This document shows positions 48,372 to 57,902 of a stretch of DNA of 64,000 bases, one piece after another. The notes beneath the pieces were generated by a model. The model was not told the DNA's origin, did no database searches, and saw nothing but the letters and a program-made list of their open reading frames with translations. The position numbers were made by a program, and so were the translations under genes. How positions within the stretch are numbered: the stretch's first letter is position 1; each line of letters opens with the position of its first letter. Source of the stretch: Thermoanaerobaculia bacterium (GTDB lineage: Bacteria; Acidobacteriota; Thermoanaerobaculia; UBA5066); NCBI GenBank assembly GCA_022071945.1, contig JAJVIN010000020.1:62001-126000 (forward strand), in the 5' to 3' direction.

Positions 48372-50225
48372 ATGCAGGGCTATTCCGGGGCGCGCTCGGC
48401 CGATCCGTTCCGATCTCTCTCCTACCGGCTGGAACCCGACTTCTCTCAGCCGCTCGCGGGGGCTTCCACCGAGATACGGGCCCGGGTGAAGCGGCGGCTC
48501 GGCGCCATCTACGGGGAGGACGGAACGGATTCGCTGGTACGTCAGGTCGAACGCCTGATCCGGGTTCACGATGCCCACTCAACGCCGGAAATCCGGCAGG
48601 CGGAGCGGGACTTCGACCCGAGAATGCGATTCACCGAGCGGGACGTGGTGCTGATCACCTACGGAGATCTCGTCGTCTCGCGCAATCGCCCTCCGCTCCG
48701 GACACTCTCCGACTTCGCCTTCGTCCTCTTTCGCGGACTGGTGACGATCGTTCACGTGCTGCCGTTCTTCCCCTCGTCATCGGACAGGGGCTTCTCCATC
48801 ATTTCCTACGAGGAGGTGGACCCGAAGCTCGGAAGCTGGGACGAGATCACGGAGCTCGGCAGGAGGTTCCGCCTCATGTTCGACGGGGTGTTCAACCACA
48901 TCTCGTCGCGGAGCAGGAGGTTCCAGCGCTTCCTCACGGGCGATCCGGACTATGAGGACTTCTTCCGCGTCTTTAGCACCAGAACGGCGATCCATCCGGA
49001 TCACTTGCGCCTCATCCTGCGCCCGCGCACATCGGATCTCCTCAGCGACTATCACACCGTGGACGGGGTCAAGTGGGTCTGGACCACCTTCTCCCGCGAC
49101 CAGATCGACCTGAACTTCCACAATCCCAAGGTCCTCCTGGCCATTCTCGAGATCCTTCTCTACTACGTCCGTCGCGGCGCGGACCTCGTCCGACTGGACG
49201 CGGTCACCTACATCTGGCACGAGCTCGGGACCTCCTGCGCGCATCTGGAGGAAGGGCACGAGGTGGTGAAACTCTTCCGGGACGTGCTCGACGCCGCGGC
49301 TCCTCACGTCGGAATCGTCACCGAGACCAACGTGCCTCACGCCGACAACATCACCTACTTCGGCAACGGGTCGGACGAGGCGCAGATGGTCTACAACTTC
49401 GCTCTCCCGCCGCTCGTCCTCCATTCCTTCGTGACCGGCTCGGCTCGGACGCTGTCCAGGTGGGCTTCCACCGTGAGCCCGCCCTCCGACACGACGGCGT
49501 TCTTCAACTTCCTCGACTCGCACGACGGGATTGGCCTCTTGGGGGCGAGAGGAATCCTCTCGTCCGCCGAGATCGACGAGCTCTGCAGCCACGTGAAGGC
49601 ACGCGGCGGGCTCATCTCGATGAAGTCCGCGGGCGACGGGACCCCTACTCCATACGAGCTGAACATCACCTGGTGGAGCGCCCTGAACGGCGAGGATTCG
49701 GGGGAACCGCTGGAGATCCAGATCGACAGGTTCATCGCTTCGCGAGCCGTTGCGCTCGTCCTCTCCGGCGTTCCCGGCATCTATCTGCCAAGCTTCTTCG
49801 GTTCGAAGAACGACCTCGAGGCGGTACGGCGCGACGGGCAGGCGAGGTCCATCAACCGGCCCGCGCTCGAGGAAGAGTGGCTCTTCAGCCAGTTCTCCGA
49901 CCCGGCCTCGTTGCCGTCCAAGATCGTCAGCCGGCTCACCCATCTTCTCGAGAAGCGCTCCTGCGAGCCCGCGTTCGACCCCAACGCCTCTCAGGAAATC
50001 CTGGACGCCGCTCCAGGCGTACTCGCCGTCCGGCGCACGGCTCGCGACGGCGGCTGTCGCGTTCTTTCGCTCATCAACGTCTCTCGGGAGACCGTCTCCA
50101 TCGAGATCCCGAACCTGGAGGGAGACCGGCCCGTTACGGACATCCTCTCGGGCCGGGTCTGGTGGCCCGAAGGCAACCGCATCCCTCTGGCACTCGACCC
50201 CTATCAGGTCCTCTGGCTGAGGTGA
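48372..50225 (+). CDS. GH13_18 sucrose-phosphorylase-like enzyme, probably glucosylglycerate phosphorylase
   Basis: AGGAGGT Shine-Dalgarno before ATG 48372; VLITYGDLV, HVLPFFPSSSDRGFSIISYEEVDPKLGSWDEI, LVRLDAVTYIWHELGTSCAHLEEGHEVVKL, ETNVPHADNITYFGNGSDEAQMVYNFALPPLVLH. Confidence 0.85.
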   Translation: MQGYSGARSADPFRSLSYRLEPDFSQPLAGASTEIRARVKRRLGAIYGEDGTDSLVRQVERLIRVHDAHSTPEIRQAERDFDPRMRFTERDVVLITYGDLVVSRNRPPLRTLSDFAFVLFRGLVTIVHVLPFFPSSSDRGFSIISYEEVDPKLGSWDEITELGRRFRLMFDGVFNHISSRSRRFQRFLTGDPDYEDFFRVFSTRTAIHPDHLRLILRPRTSDLLSDYHTVDGVKWVWTTFSRDQIDLNFHNPKVLLAILEILLYYVRRGADLVRLDAVTYIWHELGTSCAHLEEGHEVVKLFRDVLDAAAPHVGIVTETNVPHADNITYFGNGSDEAQMVYNFALPPLVLHSFVTGSARTLSRWASTVSPPSDTTAFFNFLDSHDGIGLLGARGILSSAEIDELCSHVKARGGLISMKSAGDGTPTPYELNITWWSALNGEDSGEPLEIQIDRFIASRAVALVLSGVPGIYLPSFFGSKNDLEAVRRDGQARSINRPALEEEWLFSQFSDPASLPSKIVSRLTHLLEKRSCEPAFDPNASQEILDAAPGVLAVRRTARDGGCRVLSLINVSRETVSIEIPNLEGDRPVTDILSGRVWWPEGNRIPLALDPYQVLWLR

Positions 50226-50228
50226 GAG

Positions 50229-51092
50229 ATGGCCCAGGCCCCTGAAAAGTTCGAGCACGCTCCCGTCGAGGGAAAGACGGCGATCATCTTCACCGACCTC
50301 GATGGAACGCTTCTGGAGTCCGACGGCTCGGTTTTGCCGGATGTTGTCCGCCTGGTGCGGCGCCTGGGCAGCGAACAGATTCCCGTCGTCCCGGTCACGA
50401 GCAAGACGAGACGAGAGGTGTCGGACTGGCTCCAGCGGCTCGAGATCCCGGGTCCCGCGATCTTCGAGAATGGAGCGGGCGTGCTCTTCGCCGGTGGAGT
50501 CGAGGTCTCTTCGGAGGCGATTCCCGCCCAGACGCTCCTGAGCATCCTCGGCGAGGCTTGCCGGGCAGCGGGTGTCTCTGTTCGTCCCCTCGTGGAGATC
50601 CCCGAAGACGAGCTCTTCCGTCTCACCGGCCTCTCCCCTCGAGAGCAGCGAGATGCCCGTTCGCGCGAGTACTCCGTTCCCTTCCTCGCGCCTGCCTCGG
50701 CGGAGACTCCCCTCCTCGAACGCCTTCGCGCGGCCGGCAGCCTCTCGGTCGTGAGAGGAGGACGCTTCTGGCACCTGATGGGGTGCCACGCCAAATCGGG
50801 TTTCTTCGATCTGATCCGCAATCGCTGCGGAGCCTGGGGCTCGTCCCTCGGCCTCGGAGACGCTCCCAACGACATCCCGATCCTTCAGGCGGTCGACGTT
50901 CCGGTCGTGATCTCCGGGAGAACCGGACCGGAGCCCGAGCTGGTTTCCCGCTTTCCCGATGCGTACCGGCCGGCCGCCTTTGCGGGCGCGGGATGGGTCG
51001 AGGCGATCGAGACGCTGGTCCTGGCCCGTCTATCCTCGCCGGTGAGTCGTAAACCCTTCGATGATGGTCTGCCCGCCAGGAGGGGAAAATGA
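50229..51092 (+). CDS. gpgP: Glucosyl/mannosyl-3-phosphoglycerate phosphatase, HAD family
   Basis: TAIIFTDLDGTLLESDGSVLPDVVRLVRRL; PAIFENGAGVLF; FWHLMGCHAKSGFFDLI; SLGLGDAPNDIPILQAVDVPVVI. Confidence 0.82.
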   Translation: MAQAPEKFEHAPVEGKTAIIFTDLDGTLLESDGSVLPDVVRLVRRLGSEQIPVVPVTSKTRREVSDWLQRLEIPGPAIFENGAGVLFAGGVEVSSEAIPAQTLLSILGEACRAAGVSVRPLVEIPEDELFRLTGLSPREQRDARSREYSVPFLAPASAETPLLERLRAAGSLSVVRGGRFWHLMGCHAKSGFFDLIRNRCGAWGSSLGLGDAPNDIPILQAVDVPVVISGRTGPEPELVSRFPDAYRPAAFAGAGWVEAIETLVLARLSSPVSRKPFDDGLPARRGK

Positions 51093-52309
51093 GTGACTTC
51101 CATCAGTCCGGCTCCATCACGACCCTGACCCGCTTCGGCTCACGCCCTCTGGAAGAGCTCGAGGAAGCGATCGTGAGGCACACGCGCCGCAACAAGGCCG
51201 CCCTCCTGATTCCCTGCCTCGTCTCGGAGATGGACCGGCCCGCCCTGGTCCGAATCTGCGATGAGATCGCGAAGGTCCCCTACCTCGACACGGTCCTGAT
51301 CTCGCTCGACCGCGCCGACGAGGACGGCTTCCGCCGCGCGCTCGACTATTTCAAGAGGTTGAAACGGCGAACCGTCATCCTCTGGAACGACGGACCGGGA
51401 GTGAAGGGACTTCTGGAGAAGCTCGCGAGGAATGATCTGAAGCTCGGCGAGCGGGGAAAAGGCCGCGCGTGCTGGATGGCTTTCGGCTACCTCCTCGCGC
51501 AGGGAAACATCGAGTACATCGCCCTTCACGACGGAGACGTGATCGATTACGACAGGGCAACCCTGGCCCGGCTTCTCTATCCGGCCGTCGACCCGATTCT
51601 GAACTTCGACTTCTGCAAGTCCTACTACGCGCGATTCACCACCAAGTTGAACGGCAGGGTCAGCCGCCTCTTCGTCGAGCCGCTCCTGGCATCGCTGCAC
51701 GCCCTCCTCGGTTCCCACCCCTATCTCGAGTTTCTTTCCTCGTTTCGGTACCCGCTCTCGGGAGAGTTCGCCCTCTCGGCGGACCTTGCCCGTCAGATGC
51801 GAATGCCGGCCGACTGGGGTCTCGAGATCGGGGTCCTCTCGGAGGTCTTCCGGCATCGCTCGGCGAGGCGCATCTGCCAGGCGGACGTAGCCGACCGGTA
51901 CGACCACAAGCATCAGGCGCTGTCGCCTACCGACCCCGGCGCGGGGCTGAATCGCATGGCGGGCGACATTGCCAAGCATCTCCTGCGCACGCTCGCGGCC
52001 GCCGATGTCGTCCTGTCGGAGGGAGCTCTCAAATCCCTGCTGGCCTCGTACCAGAGGCGGGCGGAAGACGCCGTCGGCTGCTACTACGCCGTCGCCAAGT
52101 TCAACGGTCTCGAGTTCCCCAGACACGAGGAAGAGATGGCGGTCTCGACGTTCGGCGGGGCGCTGAAGTCAGCCATCGAACAGTTCCTCGTGGATCCCTT
52201 CGGCGCTCCTCAGATCCCCAACTGGGCCCGGGTCCTCTCCGCGGTCCCCGACGCAGGCGACCTCCTCCTCGAGGCCGTGGCAACCGAGGGAGGCCTCTTG
52301 AACGGATAG
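51089..52309 (+). CDS. gpgS: Glucosyl-3-phosphoglycerate synthase-like glycosyltransferase (GT81 type)
   Basis: ALLIPCLVSEMDRPALVRICDEIAKVPYLDTVLISLDRADE; YIALHDGDVIDYDRATLARLLYPAVDPILNFDFCKSYYARF; ATGA overlap with gpgP. Confidence 0.82.
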   Translation: MSDFHQSGSITTLTRFGSRPLEELEEAIVRHTRRNKAALLIPCLVSEMDRPALVRICDEIAKVPYLDTVLISLDRADEDGFRRALDYFKRLKRRTVILWNDGPGVKGLLEKLARNDLKLGERGKGRACWMAFGYLLAQGNIEYIALHDGDVIDYDRATLARLLYPAVDPILNFDFCKSYYARFTTKLNGRVSRLFVEPLLASLHALLGSHPYLEFLSSFRYPLSGEFALSADLARQMRMPADWGLEIGVLSEVFRHRSARRICQADVADRYDHKHQALSPTDPGAGLNRMAGDIAKHLLRTLAAADVVLSEGALKSLLASYQRRAEDAVGCYYAVAKFNGLEFPRHEEEMAVSTFGGALKSAIEQFLVDPFGAPQIPNWARVLSAVPDAGDLLLEAVATEGGLLNG

Positions 52310-52345
52310 GCCAGGAAGCGCATGGCGCCACCTCCGAGCGGCCTC

Positions 52346-53041
52346 TCAGACGTGGCGGATGCCGGTCTCTTCCTCCTCTGCCCGGAGCCTCTTCTCGAGG
52401 TAGGCCTTCGCGAGATCCCGGGCCCCGAGCCCGAAGGCCAGGGCCAGCGCCAAAACGAGGCCCCCTCCGGCGATACAGAAGGCCGCAATGAGAATCGAGC
52501 GCCCGACCCCGAGGTGATCGAGCGCGGCCGCCGCAAAGGAGATGACGATGACGGCGTGAATCCCCCTCGCGCCGGGGCGGGCCCACGGCAGCCCGGCATT
52601 CACCGCGGCCAGCAGAACGCTTCTCCGCGCGAGCACGGCAAGGCCCAGTCCAAGTACGAAGAGAAAGGCGGACGTCAAGATCTTCGGCAGGAAGGAGACG
52701 ACCTCGAGAAGTATGGTCCTCAGGGCACCAGGCTCCAGCGCGTTGACACCCACCGAGAGCGCCACGACGACGGCCGTCCAGAACGAGACGCTCCCCGCCA
52801 GGCGCTCGGGATGAGAGGTCAGACCGGCGGCCCGGAGCAGGCCCGCGGTGGCCGGCGTCCCCGGCGTCCGCTTCTTGCGGAGCGAGAAGAGGCCCATGAG
52901 GACCGCCTTGAGCAGCATCCCCACCATGACGCCCGTCAGGAGAGCCGCCAGCAAGACGAGGACGGCCGGGATGACGGAAAGAAAGGTATCGAACAGTCGC
53001 CGGAATGCCTCGCCGATCTGATGCTCCAGGGTGCTCCACAT
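52346..53041 (-). CDS. Mechanosensitive-channel-like conserved TM-helix protein
   Basis: Multiple TM segments (FDTFLSVIPAVLVLLAALLTGVMVGMLLK; conserved TM helices; RSILIAAFCIAGGGLVLALALAFGLGARDLAKAYLEKRL). Confidence 0.65.
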   Translation of the reverse strand: MWSTLEHQIGEAFRRLFDTFLSVIPAVLVLLAALLTGVMVGMLLKAVLMGLFSLRKKRTPGTPATAGLLRAAGLTSHPERLAGSVSFWTAVVVALSVGVNALEPGALRTILLEVVSFLPKILTSAFLFVLGLGLAVLARRSVLLAAVNAGLPWARPGARGIHAVIVISFAAAALDHLGVGRSILIAAFCIAGGGLVLALALAFGLGARDLAKAYLEKRLRAEEEETGIRHV

Positions 53042-53064
53042 GGCCTGCGCCTCCTTCTTGGTTC

Positions 53065-54333
53065 TTACCCCGCCGCCCACAGGGAGCGCAGGAGGTCCTT
53101 TTCATTCTCGAACTCATTCGAGAGCTTCGCGAATCGCCCCTCCGCTTCCTCCGCGGTGGCTAGCGAAAGATCACTCGCCACCGAGGCGACGAACCCGAGG
53201 TAGAGCGGCAGCAAGGAACGGACGAGCACGGGCGGTCGCAGGACGCGGCGGTGCCATCCGGCTGCCGCCTCGAAGACGATCCGGACCCACTCCCGATCGC
53301 CGAGACTCGGAACGTGACCACTCGCGGCCTTCTCGATCGCCAGGAGGGACTGCGGGGAGAGGTAGGTCTTCCAGATCGGCTCGAGATCGGCGGCGGCCCG
53401 GCGGAAGGCCGCCGCCAGCGGCTCCAGCCGGACCGGGTCAGGCTCCATCCCGAGCCCGAACGGCGATCCAAGTCGCGGGACGCTCGTGACGGCCGAGACG
53501 CCGCGCCACGCTTCCGGGGACTGCTCCATGAAACCAAGAAGGGTGGAGAGGATCACGTCCAGGACTCCAGCGAGACCCCCCGCGGGTTCGGCCGGTCCCT
53601 GGACCTTCGCTCCCAGGAACGCCTCCACCGGTCTGGCCTCCGACGAAAGGACGCTCACCGTCGCAAAGAGATTGACTCCGTACTGTGCAGCCGGGCCTTC
53701 CCAGTTCCCGCAAGAAAGGAACGTCTCCGCAAGCTTCCCCGCAAAGCCGAAGTCCCCACCGAGGGGCTGGGAAATCCGCTTCCCGTACAGTGTGGCCAGG
53801 AGGGGCGACACCAGGAGCTTGGCGAGCATCCCGTCGAACTTCTGCTGTGAGTAGGAGGGGCAGACGAAATCCGCCGAACCGGAGACGATGGGAGCCAGGA
53901 GCATCGGCACCCAGCGGCCGGTGACGCTCCGGAGCCCACCGTCGATGACGGCGCACGCCGGGACTTTCATCTCCAGGGCGGCCCGAAAGATTCCTGCCAG
54001 GGCCCAGCCCTTGCCCGGCCCCCCGGAACCGCTTCCCAGGCGTCCCGTCCGCGCGCGGGAAGGGCACGCATCCAGATGGATCTCCGTGAGGCCCCCCACG
54101 TCGGTTCCTTCCAAGATCTCCCGCGTCCGGTCGGTCGACCCTCCATCGCTCATAAGCAAGACGGCCCTCGCTTGCGGGAACTCGAGGCGCAAGGACGAAG
54201 ACACGACCCGAACGACGTGCCCGATCGTCCTCTCGTCGTTGAAGGAAGGGATCCCGACGAGGATGTCCGCCTTCCCCGCTTGACCGATCCGGGCGGCGGT
54301 CTCGGCGGGCAAAGAGGGGAACCCCGACGTCAT
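53065..54333 (-). CDS. Glycosyltransferase (GT2/GT81-like, glucosylglycerate-synthase-like)
   Basis: ADILVGIPSFNDERTIGHVVRVV; RAVLLMSDGGSTDRTREIL; ACAVIDGGLRSVTGRWVPMLLAPI; ISQPLGGDFGFAGKLAETFL. Confidence 0.75.
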   Translation of the reverse strand: MTSGFPSLPAETAARIGQAGKADILVGIPSFNDERTIGHVVRVVSSSLRLEFPQARAVLLMSDGGSTDRTREILEGTDVGGLTEIHLDACPSRARTGRLGSGSGGPGKGWALAGIFRAALEMKVPACAVIDGGLRSVTGRWVPMLLAPIVSGSADFVCPSYSQQKFDGMLAKLLVSPLLATLYGKRISQPLGGDFGFAGKLAETFLSCGNWEGPAAQYGVNLFATVSVLSSEARPVEAFLGAKVQGPAEPAGGLAGVLDVILSTLLGFMEQSPEAWRGVSAVTSVPRLGSPFGLGMEPDPVRLEPLAAAFRRAAADLEPIWKTYLSPQSLLAIEKAASGHVPSLGDREWVRIVFEAAAGWHRRVLRPPVLVRSLLPLYLGFVASVASDLSLATAEEAEGRFAKLSNEFENEKDLLRSLWAAG

Positions 54334-54392
54334 GGCTTCCCTTTCTCTCCCCGGGCCGGCTGCTCGCCACAGGAAAAATGCATCCTGCCTCC

Positions 54393-54411
54393 TTACTTTG
54401 GAGTCAAATTA
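54393..54411. promoter_or_regulatory. Candidate operator TTACTTTGGAGTCAAATTA upstream of the GT gene
   Basis: AT-rich 19-mer matching 16/19 with 59798-59816. Confidence 0.4.
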
Positions 54412-54509
54412 CCATGTGGCCCGCGTGGCCCGGCTGAACCTCGCCACGAAGGGGAACCGCGCTCTGCTGACGTCGCCCGCATTCTGACACGCCCCGCCCG
54501 GGCCGGGCT

Positions 54510-55202
54510 TCAGAGCTTGGCGAAGGCCTCGAGGCTCTTGCGGGATCCGAACAGGATGAGAAGGTCTCCTCGCTCGATCACGGTGTCCGGCCTCAGGATC
54601 CCGAGCAGGGTGCGCGAGACGGTCTTGTGGAATCCCAAGAACCCCGCCAGCTCTCGCGTCCTCTGGATGGAAACGACCTGGACGCCGTACGTGCCCGGAA
54701 AATCGACCTCCCCCACTGTCCTCCCGAGAACCGCCTCCGGAGCGGGCGACTCCGCGATGGCGTGATCGGAGGCGAGAGGCAGCGCCTCGACGAGGTCGCC
54801 CGCTGTCAGGGACGTCGCCAGTCGCTGGACGGCCTCGGTCACCGGGAGTACGACCTCGTCGATCCCCAGCCGGTTGAGGATCTTCTGGTGCCGGATCGAC
54901 GTCGCGCGCGCCACGATCCTCTTGACGCCGAGCTGCTTGAGGATCATCGCCGTCAGGAGGAGGGTCTCGAAGTCGGTGCCGAATCCCGCGATCACGGCAT
55001 CGAAGCGGTCGAGCTTGTGGCCGGCGAGGGCCTCCTCCTCTGTGGCGTCCAGCCTCACGGCATGCGTCACGTGATCCTTGACGCTGTCAACGGCGTCGAT
55101 CTTCTCGTCGATCGCCAGGACTTCCGCCCCTCTCTGGCAGAGCTCGACGGCGAGCTGAGCTCCGAAGTTCCCGAGTCCGATGACGGCGAACTGCTTTGCC
55201 AT
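54510..55202 (-). CDS. trkA: TrkA/KtrA-type K+ uptake regulatory subunit (RCK_N/RCK_C)
   Basis: QFAVIGLGNFGAQLAVELCQRGAEVLAIDEKIDAVDSV; VIAGFGTDFETLLLTAMILKQLGVKRIVARA. Confidence 0.92.
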   Translation of the reverse strand: MAKQFAVIGLGNFGAQLAVELCQRGAEVLAIDEKIDAVDSVKDHVTHAVRLDATEEEALAGHKLDRFDAVIAGFGTDFETLLLTAMILKQLGVKRIVARATSIRHQKILNRLGIDEVVLPVTEAVQRLATSLTAGDLVEALPLASDHAIAESPAPEAVLGRTVGEVDFPGTYGVQVVSIQRTRELAGFLGFHKTVSRTLLGILRPDTVIERGDLLILFGSRKSLEAFAKL

Positions 55203-55212
55203 GGCACTCCCT

Positions 55213-57030
55213 CTAGACGAGCACGTCTTCTTTCGGGAAGTCGTGCTGCCGTTCTCTCTCCAGGGGGACGAACGCCGCGACCGTCCCGAGGAGTCCAGCG
55301 CGTCCCACGAGCATCAGAAGGATCAGCATCGCCTTCCCGGGCGACGAGAGATTGGGGGTGATTCCGGTCGAGAGACCGACGGTTCCGACCGCAGAAACGA
55401 CCTCGAAAGCGAGGTGGTGGAAGGGTTCGTCTTCCAGGATGAGCATCACAAAGAAAGCGGTTCCGATCAGAAGAACGCTGAGGAGCATGGTGCTGAACGC
55501 CTTTCCGATGGAGATCTGAGAGATCTCGCGGCGGAAGATCTCGACCCTGGCACCTCCCCTCACCATCGATCTCAGGGTCAGGAGCGCGAGGGTCAACGTC
55601 GTGGTGCGAATTCCACCGGCCGTCGACGCGGGAGAGCCCCCGATCCACATCAGAAACATGACGAGAAGCAGGCACGCCGGGGTCACCGCTCCGAAATCTA
55701 TGGAGTTGAATCCCGCCGTTCTGGCCGAAACGGCCTGGAAAAGGGCGTGAAGGGCGTCCTCGCGCCGGTCAGAGGACCCCGCGATCCTGCCCGTTTCGAG
55801 AACCCAGATCCCGAGCGTTCCGGCAACGACGAGGACCAGGGACGTCGCCAGGACGATCTTCGTGTGCAGGTTGAGGGGAAGACGCAGACCCGAAAGACGC
55901 GTCCGCACCCAACCCCAGAGACTCAGATAGACGGGGAAACCCAGCCCTCCCAGGGTAATCAGGGCCGCAACCGGCAGCAACACTCCCGGGGCGTCTCGTA
56001 CGGCGGGATCGGCCAGATTCAGCGATGTGAGGGCGAACCCGGCGTTGCAGAAGGCCGAAACGGAGTGGAAGACCGAGAAGAAGCCCCGCCGTCCCTCGGG
56101 GACGATCTCCGGGGGCAGGTGGTAGTAGAGCACCACGCTCCCCAGAGCCTCGATCCCGAAGGTGAGCAGGGCGATCCGCCCAACGGTGGCGCGCGCTCGC
56201 GAGAGACTCGAATCTGCGAGCAGATGCTCGACAGACGACGCGGTCTTCAGATCCGCTTGCCCCATCAGCATCTGCGCGAAGAACGTCGTCAACGTCATGA
56301 TCCCGAGGCCCCCGATCTGGATGAGGGCGAGCAGGATTCCCTGTCCGAGGGGGGAGAACCGCGTGGCGGGACCCACGACCGAGAGTCCCGTCACCGAGAC
56401 GGCGCTCGTCGACATGAACAGAGCCTCGAGGAAGCCGAGGGGTTCTCCTCGGACGGCACGCGGGAGCATCAGCGCGAGAGCCCCGGCCAGAGCGGCCAGA
56501 AAGAAGCTCATCAGGATCAGGACGGAGGGGTTGATCCTGAGCCGCATCAGACGGCGGCTGTAGCGCAACGCCTCCGGAATGACGGCCGCCACGAGGAGAA
56601 CCTGTGTCACGTCCAGATACGCGCTGGCGAGATCCCCGGGATCGGAGATGCCCAACCGCCCCAATGCCCGAGCGAGAACCGATTCGGGCAGGAGAAGCAC
56701 CAGGAGGGCCAGGACGAGCACGGTCAGGTCGAGCCACCTGGACCTGAGGGTCGACCGAAGGCCGCCGCCGCGGAAAACGGAGACGAGCAGGAGAAGCGTC
56801 AGGGCCCAGAGCAGGATGCGCTGGAGTTCCCGCCCCAGGGCCACCCACTCGGACGAGAGCGGAAACCCGTGCTCGAGGACGAGAGTCCCGAGGGCGGCGA
56901 AGGCCACCGGGATGCCGGCGAAGCGGCAGCCTCTCCGGATCTGCCGCAGGAGGGACGCCCCTGTCGTCCGTTCTGCCGGATTCGAGAGGGCTCCCCTGGA
57001 CAGGAATCTCAAACTCACTCGTCCCAGCAT
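55213..57030 (-). CDS. trkH: TrkH/KtrB-type K+ transporter
   Basis: P-loop-like segments STSAVSVTGLSVVG, HSVSAFCNAGFAL, SARTAGFNSIDF, SAVGTVGLSTGI; start at MLGRVSLRF (57030). Confidence 0.92.
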   Translation of the reverse strand: MLGRVSLRFLSRGALSNPAERTTGASLLRQIRRGCRFAGIPVAFAALGTLVLEHGFPLSSEWVALGRELQRILLWALTLLLLVSVFRGGGLRSTLRSRWLDLTVLVLALLVLLLPESVLARALGRLGISDPGDLASAYLDVTQVLLVAAVIPEALRYSRRLMRLRINPSVLILMSFFLAALAGALALMLPRAVRGEPLGFLEALFMSTSAVSVTGLSVVGPATRFSPLGQGILLALIQIGGLGIMTLTTFFAQMLMGQADLKTASSVEHLLADSSLSRARATVGRIALLTFGIEALGSVVLYYHLPPEIVPEGRRGFFSVFHSVSAFCNAGFALTSLNLADPAVRDAPGVLLPVAALITLGGLGFPVYLSLWGWVRTRLSGLRLPLNLHTKIVLATSLVLVVAGTLGIWVLETGRIAGSSDRREDALHALFQAVSARTAGFNSIDFGAVTPACLLLVMFLMWIGGSPASTAGGIRTTTLTLALLTLRSMVRGGARVEIFRREISQISIGKAFSTMLLSVLLIGTAFFVMLILEDEPFHHLAFEVVSAVGTVGLSTGITPNLSSPGKAMLILLMLVGRAGLLGTVAAFVPLERERQHDFPKEDVLV

Positions 57031-57107
57031 ACCCGCGGCGCGCGGACATCCGGCAGGCAAGCGCGCGCCGGTCTCCCGGACGCCTCTACGAGGGCCGGCC
57101 AACTGTC

Positions 57108-57245
57108 CCGCGGTGCTCGCCGCGGGACAAGCCAAGAGAAGGGGCCGGGGACCAGACCCCGGCCAGCTACGGACCAGGCCGCCGGCCGTGGGACAAGGCC
57201 CACGGGGCGCGCCCGGGCTGTTCCCCGAGGGATGGGAACGCAGTC
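57108..57245 (-). repeat. Cluster of successive GC-rich hairpins upstream of trkH
   Basis: TGTCCCGCGG-N6-CCGCGGGACA; GGCCGGGG-N6-CCCCGGCC; CCGTGGG-N6-CCCACGG; GTTCCC-N8-GGGAAC. Confidence 0.75.
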
Positions 57246-57252
57246 CCGGACC

Positions 57253-57495
57253 TCACCAGCCGAAGTACTGCTTGAGACCGAAGATCAAGAGGGCCGACCC
57301 GATCAGAAAGATCGCGACCTTGATCAAGTTGCTCCTCTGCTCGGAAAGGGCGAGGCCGGTGAATCCGATCTCCTCATCCTTGTTCTCGGTGTTTCGGGGG
57401 GACGGGCTCGCCGCGGCAGACCCTTCCCCGGCGGCCGCCATGTCAACGGGGGATTCCGCGGGCGTGGAGGCCACGCCCTCGCGCTTCTTCGCCAT
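57253..57495 (-). CDS. Small single-TM protein, unknown
   Basis: MAKKREGVASTPAES...LIKVAIFLIGSALLIFGLKQYFGW (80 aa). Confidence 0.6.
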   Translation of the reverse strand: MAKKREGVASTPAESPVDMAAAGEGSAAASPSPRNTENKDEEIGFTGLALSEQRSNLIKVAIFLIGSALLIFGLKQYFGW

Positions 57496-57541
57496 GTTTC
57501 CTCCTTCGTTCCTGTGACCAGGCCCGTGGTATCGACGGAGG

Positions 57542-57847
57542 TCAGACGAGGCGCGGAGGAGGAAGCGGGCAAGACGGGACGGAGTCCGAGAAGGGAGGCT
57601 CTGGAACCTGGCGAGCCAGGCGAGAGACTCCGGGAACAGGCAGCACGATCGCGGGAACCAGCTCACCGCCAAGGAGGGTAGAGAACGGGGTCAGCTCGCG
57701 CAGGGTGACCTCTTCGAAATCGCCGTGGAAATCAGGCGCCGAGAGGACCATCACCCCGGGTTCGCGGGCGAGCGGGCCGTCCCCGGCCGGCACGAATACC
57801 GGCGCAAGGAAGACGAAAAGGGGGAGGAAGACGGCCACCCCCTTCAT
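57542..57847 (-). CDS. Small secreted protein, unknown
   Basis: MKGVAVFLPLFVFLAPVFVPAGDGPLAREPG... signal-peptide-like N-terminus. Confidence 0.45.
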   Translation of the reverse strand: MKGVAVFLPLFVFLAPVFVPAGDGPLAREPGVMVLSAPDFHGDFEEVTLRELTPFSTLLGGELVPAIVLPVPGVSRLARQVPEPPFSDSVPSCPLPPPRLV

Positions 57848-57902
57848 TCGCCGTGGCTCGCGAGCGCAGACCCTCAAGGCCGCAGGGTAGGACGGCCGTT
57901 TG

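Noticed and set aside
57108-57245. ydaO-type c-di-AMP riboswitch before trkH
   Set aside because: Hairpins are present but I could not recognise the conserved ydaO core; left as an unassigned structured element.
55180-57681. 833-aa plus-strand ORF opposite trkA/trkH
   Set aside because: Charged, low-complexity antisense frame; the minus strand encodes unmistakable K+ transporter genes.
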